A stretch of DNA of 21,962 bases, from NCBI GenBank assembly GCA_003447895.1, contig DLYC01000292.1, positions 1-21,962 of the forward strand, given 5' to 3'. This document shows positions 21,201 through 21,962 of the stretch, piece by piece. Every line of letters starts with the position of its first letter. Positions within the stretch are counted from its first letter, which is position 1. Both the position numbers and the translations under genes were made by a program. This DNA is from Lachnospiraceae bacterium. GTDB taxonomy: Bacteria > Bacillota > Clostridia > Lachnospirales > Lachnospiraceae. The notes under the pieces are model-generated. The model saw only the letters and a list, made by a program, of their open reading frames with translations, was not told where the DNA came from and did not search any database.

Positions 21201-21810
21201 GGAGCACTTCCCCGCTCCCGTTTTTAAGCCACGTATAGGTGACGCCCGAATAATCGTCGGCCTGCACCTCGACCTGGACTTCCTTCTCCTCTCCGGGGCT
21301 CAGATGGAAGCAGATTCCGATCGAGTCCTCGTACCCTGTCAGAAACGCTCTGAAATGATTGTCGTTCCCGGCCGCTTCCGCTGCCGCTGTCCCGGTCTCC
21401 GAGGCCGCGCTCTCCGGCGCCGCCTCTTCCGAGGGCTCAGTCCTCTCCGCTCCGGCCTCTTCCGCTGCCGGGGCCGTCTCTTCAGATGCTTCCTCAGACG
21501 TTTCGGCCGGCGCTTCCACCGATCCTTCTTCCGGCGCCTGCTCTTCTTCGGACATTCCCGTTCCGGCCTCTTCTGTCTCGCCGTCTTCGGTGACTGCCGG
21601 TTCCGGGTCCGATGCGGCAGGATCCGACTCTTCGGTGGCTGCCGCGCCGGCTTCCTCAGGCTTTACACCGCCCGTTTCCTCTTCGGCGGTTTCGGAGTCC
21701 GAGGGCACCGCCTCTTCTGCCGCATATGCCGCCATTTCTGCGCCCGGCATCATTGTCCCCGCAGCAAGTATAACGGATAATACAAATGCCATAACCTTCT
21801 TTGCCTTCAT
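18223..21810 (-). CDS. Large secreted surface protein: seven Ig-like repeats, Big_2-like and two FN3 domains
   Basis: 1195 aa from the ATG at 21810, with GGAGG seven bases upstream. Residues 1-31 are a signal peptide (AAYAAEEA cleavage region). Residues 32-148 are very rich in Glu, Ala, Ser and Thr. About 149-853 hold seven Ig-like repeats of roughly 100 residues, most opening with FxAYPEG and ending in a Y-x-C-x-V-x-D-x-x-GN strand (YRCCVTDGYGN, YECIVSDQKGN). A surface module about 854-932 (LSYNGKALEPGVCVIYKGEK, DYTVTYRDN) resembles the one in the neighbouring protease. A Big_2-like domain about 933-1014 and two FN3 domains (1015-1100, 1101-1195; VTGYIIEYSTKSDF, TYYVRIRVYKK) finish the protein. 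There is no LPXTG, TM anchor or wall-binding repeat, so it is released or held by partners. No enzyme motif is seen; adhesion or scaffolding is likely. It lies 39 bp downstream of a paralogue, suggesting co-transcription. Confidence 0.9.
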   Translation of the reverse strand: MKAKKVMAFVLSVILAAGTMMPGAEMAAYAAEEAVPSDSETAEEETGGVKPEEAGAAATEESDPAASDPEPAVTEDGETEEAGTGMSEEEQAPEEGSVEAPAETSEEASEETAPAAEEAGAERTEPSEEAAPESAASETGTAAAEAAGNDNHFRAFLTGYEDSIGICFHLSPGEEKEVQVEVQADDYSGVTYTWLKNGSGEVLRKVTAEEINEQNGVASKDSFWISGDTQGIYRVKVEDGYGNSFETWFEVLVDNHFYAYPEGAKKAEGGKHPDTTTTLYADTGQEIALHVCVEAADREGITYEWYDEYYSDLEESSDTFTFSFSGERSWYCCYVNDRYGNTGYAEFLIEPAETFTAYPEGASMNDLGEMEDRVELSASRNEEVTLKAVAQPYEGTELTYSWSSTGDDEESGDLSKYSTNTVTIHPESSQTCYCRISDQNGNSKVLTFDVKVNHFTAWPENELVNSGNGERTGIVHIKTREGEKVTLTVLVDGDDTDGVSYLWERENCEDWTSEEIEESGPSIEVAADYRYEYRCCVTDGYGNSEDITFMIMPEDLIAYPENPVLYSDGRKADSKEVPAFKGETLTLRVVTEPGDATGVSYRWYEDGEEIAGSEANGSTLTVTADQSANYSCRVSQDDAGSQYVTFRVTVEGDEDPVIRLEASGNIESVSDGVYHTAEGEECTIRLTVEDTGTSDSRYTAVWMDEDRKVVSVGSDEFSFTVTGDTEYFCKVTNSAGRTATSGLTFRTGVGLTALPAGRTENSYYSDDNLLQIISEPGRPVTLEVEATAEEDAQLHYTWQCRSMDFKGDQESGWRYFDIDEPKLAVTPGEDTRYECIVSDQKGNYAAVRFDVLVSGKKDLSRAVIKLLETELSYNGKALEPGVCVIYKGEKLTEGRDYTVTYRDNVYPFHFATALVMGAGEFTGRKLLRFHIEQIPQNLTVTAPALTPGASGALTVKNAKGHLYYDVVSGRDVVTVDSKGNLKALKVGTARVLVGSSASPGEGYKKAEKTITVKVLPAAPATLRAANMVTCVKLTWKKVPGATGYIIKRAGKTIKAISGGSTVSFLDYTANKNGTTYNYSIYAKAATGTSRQYTRTGIIRLTRPVFTSVTNGTSKAVTLKWKKNAAVTGYIIEYSTKSDFAGAQKVTIAKPSAVTTTIRELAKNKTYYVRIRVYKKVGTTRYYSLWSPARKIRITK

Positions 21811-21849
21811 CGATTATCCTCCGCTTTTTCTCCTTTCCCTATGTTCCGT

Positions 21850-21962
21850 TTACTTCCTGATCGTGATCTTCCGCGCCGGGCTCCACAGAGAGTAATATCT
21901 CGTCGTGCCAACCTTTTTGTAGACGCGGATCCTCACGTAGTAAGTCTTGTTTTTGGCAAGTT
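21850..21962 (-). CDS. Paralogous secreted protein, C-terminal FN3 end only
   Basis: The last 36 codons and TAA stop (complement of 21850-21852) of a gene running in from beyond the right edge. The product ends KVGTTRYYSLWSPARKITIRK and is almost identical to the end of the 1195-aa protein, with only the RKIRITK versus RKITIRK end differing. At DNA level 21850-21962 matches 18223-18335 at about 108 of 113 positions, and similarity stops at the stop codon. It is the last part of an FN3 domain; the rest of the gene is outside the window. It lies 39 bp upstream of the 1195-aa gene on the same strand. Confidence 0.85.
   Translation of the reverse strand, partial: LAKNKTYYVRIRVYKKVGTTRYYSLWSPARKITIRK

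Noticed and set aside
21359..21895. 178-codon plus-strand ORF ending FRAGLHRE
   Set aside because: Antisense to the signal peptide and acidic region of the Ig-array gene; its Ser/Ala-rich sequence is the mirror of Glu/Ala/Ser codons. The FRAGLHRE end only reflects the duplicated FN3 segment.

Overview
The window looks like chromosomal DNA of a fairly GC-rich Firmicute of the class Clostridia, most likely Lachnospiraceae-like. This is inferred from strong AGGAGG-type ribosome-binding sites, WYL regulators, a PcfJ-type protein, an anaerobe-style Fe-S/FAD oxidoreductase, and large secreted proteins built from BspA-type LRR, Ig-like, Big_2 and fibronectin type III modules. No rRNA, tRNA, CRISPR array, transposase or integrase was seen.

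Left part (1-5.9 kb). The window opens with the 3' end of an RlmI-type rRNA methyltransferase. It converges on a minus-strand receptor-like kinase made of an N-terminal HEPN-like domain, a Ser/Thr kinase, one transmembrane helix and 14 leucine-rich repeats. A perfect 27-bp palindrome sits at the junction and encodes the last residues of the kinase. Upstream of the kinase is an unrecognised 245-aa gene. Divergent from that gene is a two-gene WYL regulator operon ending in a clear intrinsic terminator.

Middle part (5.9-13.8 kb). A secreted metallo-beta-lactamase-fold protein with cell-wall-binding repeats has the architecture of the pneumococcal phosphorylcholine esterase Pce/CbpE. Its roughly 300-bp leader holds two tandem copies of a structured element. 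Each copy can form an H-type pseudoknot whose stems differ in sequence but keep their pairing; this is the most unusual object in the window. Next come a PcfJ-family protein with its own terminator and, divergently, a 953-aa multi-cluster Fe-S/FAD oxidoreductase. The oxidoreductase is preceded by four perfect-length 13-bp tandem repeats abutting its ribosome-binding site.

Right part (13.8 kb to the end). A 1477-aa membrane-anchored subtilisin-like protease with Big_2 and BspA-type LRR modules converges on, and overlaps by 46 bp, a 1195-aa secreted protein with seven Ig-like repeats and two FN3 domains. The last 113 bp of the window are the 3' end of a further gene whose C-terminal domain is nearly identical to that of the 1195-aa protein, so at least two related surface-protein genes lie in tandem.

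The recurring theme is cell-surface biology: a membrane kinase with an outward-facing LRR, a cell-wall-bound hydrolase, an anchored protease and Ig-array proteins. No single defined pathway links all the genes.
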